Source: Alphaproteobacteria bacterium
Lineage (GTDB): Bacteria > Pseudomonadota > Alphaproteobacteria > TMED109
Length of the DNA stretch: 64,000 nucleotides
Direction: 5' to 3'
Assembly (NCBI GenBank): GCA_022825235.1
Contig: JAJDYI010000017.1
Location: forward strand, 1 to 64,000
Shown here: piece after piece, positions 43,775-52,293 of the stretch
Numbering within the stretch: the stretch's first letter is position 1
Layout of the letters: each line of letters begins with the position of its first letter
Notes under the pieces: model-generated
Told to the model about the DNA's origin: nothing
The model's input: only the letters and a program-made list of their open reading frames with translations
Database searches by the model: none
Program-made: the position numbers and the translations under genes

Positions 43775-45897
43775 GGATGCCGGTGTACCGTGTCAGTCTG
43801 CCTGCATTCCTGGTGGTGATTGCGTTTTGCCGACCGGGCGCCGCCAGTGCTGCCGAATCGGAAATCGTCGCTGATCAGTTCACAGCGCGGGAGGAGGGCT
43901 CGGTTGTCGAGGCCGTCGGAAACGTGCGGCTCCGTTCGGGCGATCGCACACTGACGGCCGACCGAATCGTTTACCGGTATGCGGTGGGCCGGATCTTCGC
44001 AGAGGGTGAGGTCACGCTCATTGATGCCGACGGGACGGTCCACTCGGTAGAACGCGTCGAATTGACCGACGACCTGCGGGCCGGGGCATTCGAAGCGCTG
44101 CGCTCGCAGTTTGCGGCCGGGGGCGTGCTTGCCGCCGGATCAGCGCGGCGGACGCGCGGTGATCGGACGGACTTCAGGGACGTCACGTACACGCGCTGCG
44201 AAACATGCGCAGAGGCCAGCGACCCCCCGCCGTGGCGAGTACGGGCGGGCACGGCAACGCATGAAACTGAGCAGCAGAGCATCACCTACCGGGACGTCCT
44301 TCTGGAAGCATTCGGCGTTCCGGTCATGTATCTGCCGTGGGCCCGCTTCAAGGATTTCTCGGTCGATCGAGCCCGCGGCTTTCTGCTCCCCGCAGTCCGA
44401 AGCGACCGCGCCCTAGGACTGGTCGTGGAGACGCCGTACTTCCTCCCGTTGGGACCGTCCCAGGATCTGCTGCTGCGCACCGGCTATGCCACGCAGGAGG
44501 GACCGCTTCTGGGCGGCGTATGGCGCCGGGCCGGGATCAGCTCAGACTATCGTGTCGAGGCGTCCGTGACCCACGGGAGCCGGGCTCGGGCCGATGGCAC
44601 CCGTACGCGGGAATTCCGCGGTCACCTGTCCGCCAAAGGGGCCATCGGCTTGGCCGATGGCTGGTCGATGGGCTGGGATGCCTCACGTGCGAGCGACGCT
44701 TCGTACCTTGCGCGGTACGGTCTCGGACGAGGAATCAATGTCCTGTCCCAGTACGGGTACCTGCGCAAGCGTGGCGACCGGATCGATGCGGACTTGGAAG
44801 TGTACGGGTTCCAGAATCTCTCGGTGCTGTCCGAGGACGATCGGGTACCGACCATATTCCCGCGCGCCCGCGTCTACTGGAGCGGCGGGCCCACGTGGTT
44901 CGGTGGCCGCGTCATCGCCACCGGAGATGCCATGGTGCTGGCGCAGGATGACGGTCGGCGAAACCGCCGGGTCTCGCTGGAAACCCGCTGGGAGCGCAGC
45001 CTTCCCCGCCACTCGGGCTACGTTCTCGACGCGGTGCTGCGTCTCCGGGCGGATGCCTTCGATGTGCGGGCCGGGGAAAGCGACATCGCCAGCGCCGAGC
45101 ACCGGTTCGTTCGATTCGCCCCCGCCGCGGAACTCGGCTGGCGATTTCCTCTGGTGCGCCGGTTTGCGGAGGGCCAGATGGTGGTGGAGCCCGTGCTGCA
45201 GGCTCTGGCCGCTCCCGAAGGGTTGAACCGCGACCCGATTCCGAACACGGATTCCGTCGACGTGGAGCTCAGCCATGCCAGCCTGTTTGAGCCGAACCGG
45301 TTTCCCGGCCTGGACCGGATCGAGGGCGGAGTTCGCCTCAACATGGGTGTTCGAGGCACGTACCAGGGACGGGGAGGCGTCGTCGCGCGCGGTACCATCG
45401 GCCGCGTGCTGCGCCTGACCGATGAACGTGACTTTGATCAGCGGAGCGGCCTTGCGGACCGATTCTCTGATCTCGTCGGCGATGTCACCGTGCGGATCGA
45501 GGGGATCGGCGCTGCGTACTGGAATTTTCGGCGGTCGCCGGCAGTCTCCGGGGTGCGGCACGATCAGGTGGGGGCTGAGGTGCGTCTGGGCCCGGTGGAA
45601 ACCGGGTTCACGTACGTTCGGCTCCATGACGATCCGACGTCGTTGTCCACGGTGAGTTCCGAACAGGTAGGAACCGAGGTTGCCTGGCAGGTCACGCCCG
45701 AATGGCGGCTATCCGGTTATCATCTGCGTGATCTCGGCCGTGCCGCGTATTCCTCGACGCTGAAGGCCGGGTTCGTCCTGTCCTTCCGAAACGAATGCCT
45801 GGATCTGTCGTTGAACTTTCTCAGGGAGCCCACCCGTGCGTCGGACATTCCGCCTTCGTCGTCGGTGGGCCTGAAAGTCACCCTGCTCGGATTCTGA
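43771..45897 (+). CDS. lptD: LPS-assembly outer membrane protein LptD
   Basis: LptD is the outer-membrane barrel that inserts LPS at the cell surface. The 708-residue protein has a signal peptide (about residues 1-30), an N-terminal LptA-like jellyroll (EIVADQFTAREEGSVVEAVG, LTADRIVYRY), the OstA_C barrel with AFGVPVMYLPWARF, and a beta-rich end. Cys residues in YTRCETC and the C-terminal NECLDLS could form the inter-domain disulfides known for LptD. ATG 43771 is coupled to lptG; ATG 43777 is an alternative. The frame extends upstream to 43438 within lptG, which is not coding. Confidence 0.94.
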   Translation: MRMPVYRVSLPAFLVVIAFCRPGAASAAESEIVADQFTAREEGSVVEAVGNVRLRSGDRTLTADRIVYRYAVGRIFAEGEVTLIDADGTVHSVERVELTDDLRAGAFEALRSQFAAGGVLAAGSARRTRGDRTDFRDVTYTRCETCAEASDPPPWRVRAGTATHETEQQSITYRDVLLEAFGVPVMYLPWARFKDFSVDRARGFLLPAVRSDRALGLVVETPYFLPLGPSQDLLLRTGYATQEGPLLGGVWRRAGISSDYRVEASVTHGSRARADGTRTREFRGHLSAKGAIGLADGWSMGWDASRASDASYLARYGLGRGINVLSQYGYLRKRGDRIDADLEVYGFQNLSVLSEDDRVPTIFPRARVYWSGGPTWFGGRVIATGDAMVLAQDDGRRNRRVSLETRWERSLPRHSGYVLDAVLRLRADAFDVRAGESDIASAEHRFVRFAPAAELGWRFPLVRRFAEGQMVVEPVLQALAAPEGLNRDPIPNTDSVDVELSHASLFEPNRFPGLDRIEGGVRLNMGVRGTYQGRGGVVARGTIGRVLRLTDERDFDQRSGLADRFSDLVGDVTVRIEGIGAAYWNFRRSPAVSGVRHDQVGAEVRLGPVETGFTYVRLHDDPTSLSTVSSEQVGTEVAWQVTPEWRLSGYHLRDLGRAAYSSTLKAGFVLSFRNECLDLSLNFLREPTRASDIPPSSSVGLKVTLLGF

Positions 45898-46890
45898 ATG
45901 TCCATGCCCCGAATTACTGCGGCCCCAAGGTCACCGCAACCGCGGCGCACCCGGCCCGTCCGAATAGGTCTGCTGGTGCTTGGCAGCTTGATGCTGGCCC
46001 CTTCGACGAGCCAGATCTGGGCGCAGGAGTATGAACTCACCCGCGTCGTGGCGGTGGTCAACGACGAACCGATTTCTGTCCACGACCTGGCGGCCCGGGT
46101 CCGGCTCACGGTTGCCACGCTGGGTGCCCCGGATGGCGAGGGCGAGCAGGAGCGGATGGTGCAGGAGGTCTTGGAGAGCCTGATCGACGAGCGCCTCAAG
46201 GTGCAGGCCGCCGAACGCCTTGCGGTTGAAATTCGGGGTACCGAAGCTGAAGCGGCGTACGCCCGCTTTGCGGGAACGTTTGGCATGGATCCCGAGTCGT
46301 TCACACAAACCCTGCGCCAGCAGAGTATTTCGGAAGTCACCGTCTGGACCAAGATCGACGCGGATCTGCGCTGGGGCCAAATCATCCGTCGTCAGGTCGT
46401 CATGGCGCCGGACGAGGTCGATGAGGAGATGGCCAGCATTCGGGCTGCCGAAGGGCAGCCCGAGTTCCGGATTCGCCGGATCGTTCTCCTGGTCGACGGG
46501 AACCGCGACCGGGCGGCTGTCCGGGCGGAGGCGGACCGACTTCGCAGCCAGCTGGAAGCGGGCGCAGACTTCCGGTTGCTGGCGCTTCGGCACTCGCAGG
46601 GCCTCCCGGACTCGCCGGGCGGCGACTGGGTGCGTGGTGACGCCGTCGATCCGACCCTGGCGGAAGCGCTTGCGCAGCTCGAGACGGGTGCGGTGTCGGC
46701 TCCGGTGGAGACAGCCGGGGCGGTCTACTTGATCGAGTTGCTCGATCGCCGTGCGGTGACCGTGCCCGACGACGATGCCGCGCTTCGCCGGCAGGCCGAC
46801 GAGCTCGTCTTTCGGCGCAACGCCGTGACGACCGATCGCACGCTGATGCGGCAACTGCGTGCGAGCGCGCTGATCGATCGCCGCCTCTGA
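45898..46890 (+). CDS. surA: Periplasmic chaperone/peptidyl-prolyl isomerase SurA
   Basis: SurA escorts outer-membrane proteins such as LptD across the periplasm. The 330-residue protein has a signal peptide (residues about 20-43, IGLLVLGSLMLAPSTSQIWA), the SurA N-domain (RVVAVVNDEPISVHDLAARV), and one parvulin domain at about residues 190-285 (FRIRRIVLLVDG, RHSQGLPDSPGGDWVRG). E. coli SurA has two parvulin domains; one is usual in alphaproteobacteria. ATG 45898 abuts the lptD stop; ATG 45904 is possible. Confidence 0.9.
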   Translation: MSMPRITAAPRSPQPRRTRPVRIGLLVLGSLMLAPSTSQIWAQEYELTRVVAVVNDEPISVHDLAARVRLTVATLGAPDGEGEQERMVQEVLESLIDERLKVQAAERLAVEIRGTEAEAAYARFAGTFGMDPESFTQTLRQQSISEVTVWTKIDADLRWGQIIRRQVVMAPDEVDEEMASIRAAEGQPEFRIRRIVLLVDGNRDRAAVRAEADRLRSQLEAGADFRLLALRHSQGLPDSPGGDWVRGDAVDPTLAEALAQLETGAVSAPVETAGAVYLIELLDRRAVTVPDDDAALRRQADELVFRRNAVTTDRTLMRQLRASALIDRRL

Positions 46891-46893
46891 CCC

Positions 46894-47766
46894 GTGGGCA
46901 GCATTGATGCCGCCATTGCGGCCCTGCCACCGATTCGTGAGGTGGTGGCCGCCGCCGGCATTGCCCCCCGCAAGTCGTTTGGCCAGCATTTTCTGTTCGA
47001 TCTGAACGTGGCCGCCCGCATCGCGCGCGCGGCCGGAGACGTCTCGACTGGAACCGTGGTTGAGATTGGACCGGGACCCGGCGCGTTGACGCGGGCGCTG
47101 CTGCTCGCTGGCGCGCAGCGGGTGGTGGCGGTCGAACGGGACGCACGCTGCGTGGTCGCCCTGCGGGGCCTGGTCGACGCGGTCCAGGGGCGGTTGTCAG
47201 TGATCAAGGCGGATGCTCGGGACCGCCGGCTGGAAGATCTCGGCGAGCCCCCGGTGCGGGTGGTCGCCAACCTGCCGTACGGCATCGCGTCGCGGCTCTT
47301 GGTGGACTGGCTTCCTGCGGGCGCCGGGCTCACGGGATTGACGCTGATGTTCCAGCGCGAGGTGGCGCGGCGCATCACGGCTGCACCGAACACGCCGGCG
47401 TACGGTCGCCTCTCGGTGCTCGTGCAATGGGCGGCCCGGGCTCGGATCCTGTTTCCGGTCCCGCCGAGCGTATTCGTGCCCCCGCCGCAGGTGCATTCTG
47501 CGGTCGTTGCAATCACGCCGCGCCCGTCGTCGGAGACCGACGGGTGTGCGGTGGAGGACTTCCGGTCCGTAGCACGGCTCGCGTTCGGGCAGCGGCGAAA
47601 GATGCTGCGCTCGTCGCTGGCTGGACTCGGCAATTCGGAGGACTTGCTGTCGCAGGCTGGAATCCGGGCGGACCGTCGCGCCGAGGACCTTTCCGTGGCT
47701 GAATTCGCCCGGCTGGCCGGTGCGCTGGGGCGGCGCACCGTCAGGTGCGCAGCATCGAGTCGATGA
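46894..47766 (+). CDS. rsmA: 16S rRNA dimethyladenosine transferase
   Basis: RsmA (KsgA) dimethylates two adjacent adenines near the 3' end of 16S rRNA during 30S maturation. SAM-binding KSFGQHFLFDLNVAARI, VVEIGPGPGALTRALL and the catalytic NLPYGIAS are intact, with FQREVARRITAAP following. The 290-residue length is normal. The start is GTG 46894, three bases after the surA stop. In many alphaproteobacteria pdxA lies between surA and rsmA; it is absent here. Its last 26 bases overlap the 3' end of the convergent gmk gene. Confidence 0.95.
   Translation: MGSIDAAIAALPPIREVVAAAGIAPRKSFGQHFLFDLNVAARIARAAGDVSTGTVVEIGPGPGALTRALLLAGAQRVVAVERDARCVVALRGLVDAVQGRLSVIKADARDRRLEDLGEPPVRVVANLPYGIASRLLVDWLPAGAGLTGLTLMFQREVARRITAAPNTPAYGRLSVLVQWAARARILFPVPPSVFVPPPQVHSAVVAITPRPSSETDGCAVEDFRSVARLAFGQRRKMLRSSLAGLGNSEDLLSQAGIRADRRAEDLSVAEFARLAGALGRRTVRCAASSR
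47733..47750. terminator. Hairpin in the rsmA/gmk 3' overlap
   Basis: GCGCACC (47733-47739) and GGTGCGC (47744-47750) pair perfectly over seven bases with a GTCA loop, and the gmk stop codon begins in that loop. The hairpin lies inside the overlapping ends of two convergent genes. It has no flanking T-run, so it may slow or end transcription from both sides but is not a classical terminator. Confidence 0.35.
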
Positions 47767-48409
47767 AGCGCCCAATGCTGTCAGCCCGACGGCGGATCTG
47801 CTCGACCCGGACGATGGACCGGATTTCCTCGACGCAGGCGTCCAGGTCGTGATTCACGATGACGTAGTCGAACTCCCGCCAGTGGGAGATTTCTTCCTCG
47901 GCCTTGGCCAGCCGTCGGGTGATCGTGGTTGCCGAATCCTGGCCGCGCGCACGAATTCTTCGCTCCAGTTCTGACATCGAGGGCGGCAGCATGAACACAG
48001 ACACACACCGACCGCCCAATGCCGCCCGCAGGCTTGCGGCGCCCTGCCAGTCAAGATCGGCGACCACGTCCAGTCCGCCCGCGAGCCGGGCCTCGACGGG
48101 ACCGCGCGGAGTGCCGTACCGGCTGCCGAACACCTCGGCATGTTCCAGAAATTCACCGGCCGTCAGGAGCCGTTCGAACTCGGCCATGCTCACGAAGCGA
48201 TAGTGGTCTCCGCGCCGCTCCGCTGCGCGGGGTTTCCGCGTCGTCACCGAGATCGACATCTCCAGCCGCGGCTCGGTCTCAAGCAGCCGGCGAAGAACCG
48301 TCGTCTTCCCAGATCCCGACGCCGCGGAGAGCACGAGCACGAGGCCGTCGCGCGTCGAATCCAGCCGAGCGTTGGACGGCGAGGTGGCAGTCGTTCCGGT
48401 AGCGGTCAT
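47741..48409 (-). CDS. gmk: Guanylate kinase
   Basis: Gmk phosphorylates GMP to GDP with ATP. The 222-residue protein has the P-loop LSAASGSGKTTVLRRL, SVTTRKPRAAERRGDHYRFVS (GMP-binding Arg and Tyr), EHAEVFGSRYGTP and VADLDWQGAASLR, where IDVQGA is usual. ATG 48409 gives a 22-residue leader before the core. It overlaps rsmA by 26 bases tail to tail. The usual alphaproteobacterial neighbour yicC is not found next to it. Confidence 0.95.
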   Translation of the reverse strand: MTATGTTATSPSNARLDSTRDGLVLVLSAASGSGKTTVLRRLLETEPRLEMSISVTTRKPRAAERRGDHYRFVSMAEFERLLTAGEFLEHAEVFGSRYGTPRGPVEARLAGGLDVVADLDWQGAASLRAALGGRCVSVFMLPPSMSELERRIRARGQDSATTITRRLAKAEEEISHWREFDYVIVNHDLDACVEEIRSIVRVEQIRRRADSIGRFIDSMLRT

Positions 48410-48931
48410 GACTCGAAATTGTGTGACCGGCAGCGAGTCACGTACGTTTCAGGGGCATGGCCGCAGTATAGGCGGCGGCCCGGTTTTCGACGCTGCCGGC
48501 AATCAAGCTGCATGGCCTCTCCCAGGTGATTCAGGTCTTTCCCGCGTCTTCGCTTCCGCCGGAAGCGGTGGCGCGCCGGCGCCTGATGCAAGTGCAATCT
48601 GGCGCGACTGCATCGCCTCGGAACGCCCGTTTTCCGCGCTGCCGGGCGATGCCACGGTCCGGGACGGATTCACCGGACATGCCGGGACGTGGCGCCTTGG
48701 CGGATGCCCTGCACGGGTGCCGGCGTCCCGGGCCTGGCTCTCGCCGTTCGTGCACGTGCTGCGGGAACGGTATGCGTGATCGGCTTGGCACGTGCAGGCC
48801 GGGCCAACGGTTTGGGAAGCGGGGGGCAGGGCAGCGGCGGGCTTCCGTGGCTCGGGGCTCTCGGATTGCGGAAGGGCTGCGGAAGGACCGGTTGTCGTCA
48901 GCGTGGCCTCGCGGACTCCACGTCCCGTCGT
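48410..48931. other. 522-bp gap, no recognisable gene
   Basis: Between gmk and the Slam-like gene I find only open frames of biased composition on both strands (for example 48372-48779 plus and 48531-48989 minus) that match no family and lack ribosome binding sites. I translated the minus strand beyond the Slam-like stop codon in search of a barrel domain and saw none. It may be decayed sequence. Confidence 0.45.
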
Positions 48932-49453
48932 CTAGCGTTTGCGAGAGTCCATCTTGGCGAGAAATAGGCGGATGTGCTCGGCCACCCAACTCGGCAGTTC
49001 GTCGGCCAGTGCCTGTTCGAAATGCTGCCTCGCCAGCCGGTCGTCCTCCAGCAGAAAGAAGACGGTTGCAAGCTCGATCCGGGCCCGCACGTAATCCGGA
49101 CGCGCTGCCAGGACCTTGCGAAAGGCGGCTACTGCCTCGTTGAGCAGCGCCTGCCGCTCGGCTTCCGCTACCTGCACATGCTGAACCTTGCCGGCGGAGG
49201 CTAGGCCAAGCAGGAACAGGAACTCGGTGTCCGTCGCGCCGGCTGTCCGGTGAGTCCGCAACAGGGAAAGCGCCTCGTCGAAATGGCCGATGGCGACGAG
49301 GAGGCGCGCGTTCTCCATCGTCTCCGCCATGGCGGGACGAGGCGCCGGCTCATCCGGTTCGGGGCCGTCGGCGTGAGCGTCGGCCCAGCCGACGGCAGCG
49401 AACAAGAGCGCGCAGGCGAGTGTTCGCAACGGGAGGCAAGATGGTCGGTTCAA
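48932..49453 (-). CDS. Short TPR protein resembling a Slam N-terminal domain
   Basis: The 173-residue exported protein has a signal peptide (LRTLACALLFAAVGWADAHA) and TPR-like helices: VAIGHFDEALSLLRTHRTAG, EFLFLLGLASAGKV, AVAAFRKVLAARPDYVRARI. The end (ARQHFEQALADELPSWVAEH to FLAKMDSRKR) looks like the last part of the TPR domain of surface lipoprotein assembly modifiers (Slam), just before the barrel. Here a stop codon follows, so the barrel is missing. It may be a truncated remnant or a stand-alone periplasmic TPR protein. The start is a TTG with a weak ribosome binding site. Confidence 0.65.
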   Translation of the reverse strand: MNRPSCLPLRTLACALLFAAVGWADAHADGPEPDEPAPRPAMAETMENARLLVAIGHFDEALSLLRTHRTAGATDTEFLFLLGLASAGKVQHVQVAEAERQALLNEAVAAFRKVLAARPDYVRARIELATVFFLLEDDRLARQHFEQALADELPSWVAEHIRLFLAKMDSRKR

Positions 49454-49575
49454 CTTGGCCGGACCTGGGCGCGCGCGGGGACGTGGCCGGTGCCGGTGCG
49501 CTGCTCCGGTCGATACCGGTCGCTTCGAACGGCGTTCGCGCGGTCCTGGCCTCTCGGCGGCGGCAAGCAGGCGTA

Positions 49576-50553
49576 CTACTCCGCCACTCTGGAAGCTGCT
49601 TCGTTGCGTCGACGAAGAGTCTTCCAGCGAGCGACGTTCCGGTTGTGTTCCCGTAGGGTGGTTGCGAAGGCGTGGCCGCCGGTGCCGTCTGCGACGAAAT
49701 AAAGATCGTCGGTCGCCGCCGGGTGCACAGCGGCCTCAATCGAGGCGAGGCCCGGGTTTCCGATCGGGGTCGGAGGAAGTCCCCGGATCCGGTAGGTGTT
49801 CCAGCGATGCCGCCGTTTCAGGTCGGCCTTGGAAAGCATGCGCGAAGAGCCGGGGTCCATCCCGTACAGCACGGTGGGATCCGACTGCAGGCGCATGCCG
49901 CGACGGAGCCGATTGACGAACACGGCCGCGATCCGGGGCCGCTCGGACTCCTGAGCGGTTTCAGCCTCGATCATTGAGGCCAGCACGAGCGCTTCCTCCG
50001 GCGTGTGGTACGGGAGGTCGGGGCTGCGGTGCGCCCACGCTTCCGCGAGAAGCTCCGTCATCCGGGACTGAGCGCGGTGCACGAGCGCGGCGCGCGGGGA
50101 ACCGCGCCGGAAGAAGTAGGTATCGGGGAACAAGGAACCTTCCGGCGGCATGGTCGCAAGCGAGCCGGTCAGCAAGTCGGATCGTTCCAGAACGGCAACC
50201 GCTTCGCGGACGGTGGTGCCTTCGACCAGGGTGATGCGATGAAGCACGGACTCGCCGCGCGCCATGGCCTGGGCAACTTGCCACATCGATGCGCGGGCAC
50301 GATAGGCGTACTCGCCCGCCTGCAGGCGGTGGCCGACCCGTGTCAAGCGCAGACCAGCTTCGAACAACAGCGCGGAACGAATGACGCCGGCAGCCTGGAG
50401 GCGCGACGCGATGCCCCCCAGCGAGGTACCCGGAGGTACGATCACGGTCCGCGGGTCCGAGTGCGGCCCGTCGATTCGAAACGCTCCGTACAGCAGTGCC
50501 GCTGCCAGGGCCGGAGCCAGCAGGACGGCGGCGGCGAGCCCCCGGCCCGGCAT
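49576..50553 (-). CDS. mltG: Endolytic murein transglycosylase MltG
   Basis: MltG cuts nascent glycan strands and is thought to end peptidoglycan polymerisation. The 325-residue protein has one N-terminal membrane helix (LAAAVLLAPALAAALLYGAF), a LysM-like region and the YceG catalytic domain with the active Glu in LASMIEAETAQESERP. VFVNRLRRGMRLQSDPTVLYG and NTYRIRGLPPTPIGNPG are hallmark motifs. ATG 50553 is four bases after the fabF stop; the frame continues upstream into fabF but is not coding there. The fabF-mltG order is standard in proteobacteria. Confidence 0.95.
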   Translation of the reverse strand: MPGRGLAAAVLLAPALAAALLYGAFRIDGPHSDPRTVIVPPGTSLGGIASRLQAAGVIRSALLFEAGLRLTRVGHRLQAGEYAYRARASMWQVAQAMARGESVLHRITLVEGTTVREAVAVLERSDLLTGSLATMPPEGSLFPDTYFFRRGSPRAALVHRAQSRMTELLAEAWAHRSPDLPYHTPEEALVLASMIEAETAQESERPRIAAVFVNRLRRGMRLQSDPTVLYGMDPGSSRMLSKADLKRRHRWNTYRIRGLPPTPIGNPGLASIEAAVHPAATDDLYFVADGTGGHAFATTLREHNRNVARWKTLRRRNEAASRVAE

Positions 50554-50557
50554 GGGA

Positions 50558-51826
50558 TCAGTCTGCGGGGCCGACGATGATGGATGCGTTCGTGCCGCCA
50601 AACCCGAACGAATTGGACAGCGCGGCCCGCACCGTCCGGCGCTTCGCCGCATGCGGCACGAGGTCCAGCCCCTCGGAACCGGCGCAGGGGCGATCGAGAT
50701 TGAGGGTAGGCGGCACGGCGTCGTGCACGACCGCAAGCAGGGCGTAAATCGTCTCCACCGCCCCGGCCGCGCCCAGGAGATGCCCGATGGAGGATTTCGT
50801 CGAGCTGATGGACATGTCGGCCGCATGGCTGCCAAACAGCCGCCTGATGGCGCCGAGCTCGATCTCGTCGCCCAAGGGAGTCGACGTGCCGTGGGCGTTC
50901 AGGTAGTCGATGTCCGCAGGTGTCATGGCGGCATCCGCGAGCGCCGCTTGCATGCTGCGGTACCCACCGTCTCCGTCGGGTGCCGGTGCCGAAATGTGGT
51001 GGGCGTCTCCGGACATGCCGTAACCCTTGATTTCCCCGTAGATGCGCGCGCCGCGTGCCTGCGCGTGCGCAAACTCCTCAAGGACCACAATGCCGGCGCC
51101 TTCTCCCATCACAAACCCGTCACGGTCTTCGTCCCACGGGCGCGAGGCGCGCTGCGGCGAATCGTTGAAGTTGGTGGAAAGTGCCCGCATGGCCGCAAAT
51201 CCGGCGATGCCAAGTCGACAGACCGACGCTTCCGCGCCGCCGGCCACCATGACGTCAGCCATGCCGGCGCGGACGATCCGCGCGGCGTCCCCGATCGCGT
51301 GCATGCCGGTCGCGCAGGCCGTCACCACCGAATGGTTCGGGCCACGGAACCCGTGGCGGATGGAGACCTGCCCTGATGCGAGATTGATGAGGCTTGACGG
51401 GATGAAGAACGGCGTGATCCGGCGTGGCCCCTTTTGCTCGAGTACCACTGAGGCTTCATAGATCGACTGGAGACCGCCGATGCCGGATCCGATCATCACC
51501 CCGGTCCGATTGCGTGCCTCGGTCGCTTCTTCATCTGGCGCCCAGCCGGAATCGCGGATCGCTTCGTCTGCCGCCGCGATGGCGTAGATGATGAACTGGT
51601 CGAGACGCCTCCGGTCCCGGACCGGCATCAGGGCATCGATGTCGAGGCCGTTGCTGGCTTCGGGCCCGGGTACCTGTCCGGCCACGCGGCACGGAAGGTC
51701 ATCGGTATCGAAACCGGTCATGGGCCGGAGCCCCGACTCGCCCGCCAGCAGCCGCCCCCAGTTTGCTTCGGTTCCGACGGCCAGCGGCGTGACCAGGCCG
51801 ATCCCGGTGACGGCGACTCGCTTCAT
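50558..51826 (-). CDS. fabF: 3-oxoacyl-ACP synthase II
   Basis: FabF condenses acyl-ACP with malonyl-ACP during chain elongation. The nucleophile is the Cys of VTACATGMHAIGDAA; the two His are in NAHGTSTPLGDEIE and KSSIGHLLGAAG. GSGIGGLQSIYEASVVL and NSFGFGGTNASIIV are conserved ends of the thiolase fold. It has 422 residues, the usual size. It lies 21 bases downstream of acpP and is likely co-transcribed with mltG. Confidence 0.96.
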   Translation of the reverse strand: MKRVAVTGIGLVTPLAVGTEANWGRLLAGESGLRPMTGFDTDDLPCRVAGQVPGPEASNGLDIDALMPVRDRRRLDQFIIYAIAAADEAIRDSGWAPDEEATEARNRTGVMIGSGIGGLQSIYEASVVLEQKGPRRITPFFIPSSLINLASGQVSIRHGFRGPNHSVVTACATGMHAIGDAARIVRAGMADVMVAGGAEASVCRLGIAGFAAMRALSTNFNDSPQRASRPWDEDRDGFVMGEGAGIVVLEEFAHAQARGARIYGEIKGYGMSGDAHHISAPAPDGDGGYRSMQAALADAAMTPADIDYLNAHGTSTPLGDEIELGAIRRLFGSHAADMSISSTKSSIGHLLGAAGAVETIYALLAVVHDAVPPTLNLDRPCAGSEGLDLVPHAAKRRTVRAALSNSFGFGGTNASIIVGPAD

Positions 51827-51847
51827 GCAGGTGTCCCGCGAAAGCGG

Positions 51848-52084
51848 TCAGTTCACCTGTTGTTCGATGTACTGGATGGCGTCCTGGACGGTCACGATCT
51901 TCTCTGCAGCATCGTCAGGAATTTCGCAGCCGAATTTTTCCTCGAATGCCATGACCAGCTCGACCGTGTCGAGGCTGTCAGCACCAAGGTCATCGACGAA
52001 ACTCGCGTTCTCGGTGACTTGATCCAATTCGACGCCGAGGTTTTCAACGACGATGTCTTTAACACGCTGCGCGATATCGCTCAT
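51848..52084 (-). CDS. acpP: Acyl carrier protein
   Basis: AcpP (78 residues, strongly acidic) carries growing fatty acyl chains on a 4'-phosphopantetheine arm attached to the Ser of [18 protein letters not shown]. The helix 2 acidic face recognised by Fab enzymes is intact, and [16 protein letters not shown] is the usual C-terminus. A 209-bp gap precedes it, so it may have its own promoter for the high expression expected of ACP. Confidence 0.97.
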   Translation of the reverse strand: MSDIAQRVKDIVVENLGVELDQVTENASFVDDLGADSLDTVELVMAFEEKFGCEIPDDAAEKIVTVQDAIQYIEQQVN

Positions 52085-52293
52085 GGCAAGAATCCGTCCG
52101 GTGGGTTGAGGTGGGAACAGGAGGACATAGCGCGGCCGGCGCGCGGACGCCAGCCCACTGAGCCGGTGCCCAGCATCGCCTCGTTACCATACTTCCGTCG
52201 GGATGCAAGCACTGGGGTCGAACCGGGCGAACCGAAGGCCCTCCGCGAGCGGTGGCCAGTCCCACGGGCATCGCCGGCCCGCGGCACCCGGCC

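Noticed and set aside
48372-48779. Possible 135-codon gene between gmk and the Slam-like gene
   Set aside because: It overlaps the 5' end of gmk, has no ribosome binding site and matches nothing I know; kept only as an unexplained gap.
52195-52240. Possible tRNA between acpP and fabG (GGTCGAACCGGG)
   Set aside because: The stem bases around the loop do not pair and no anticodon arm is visible.
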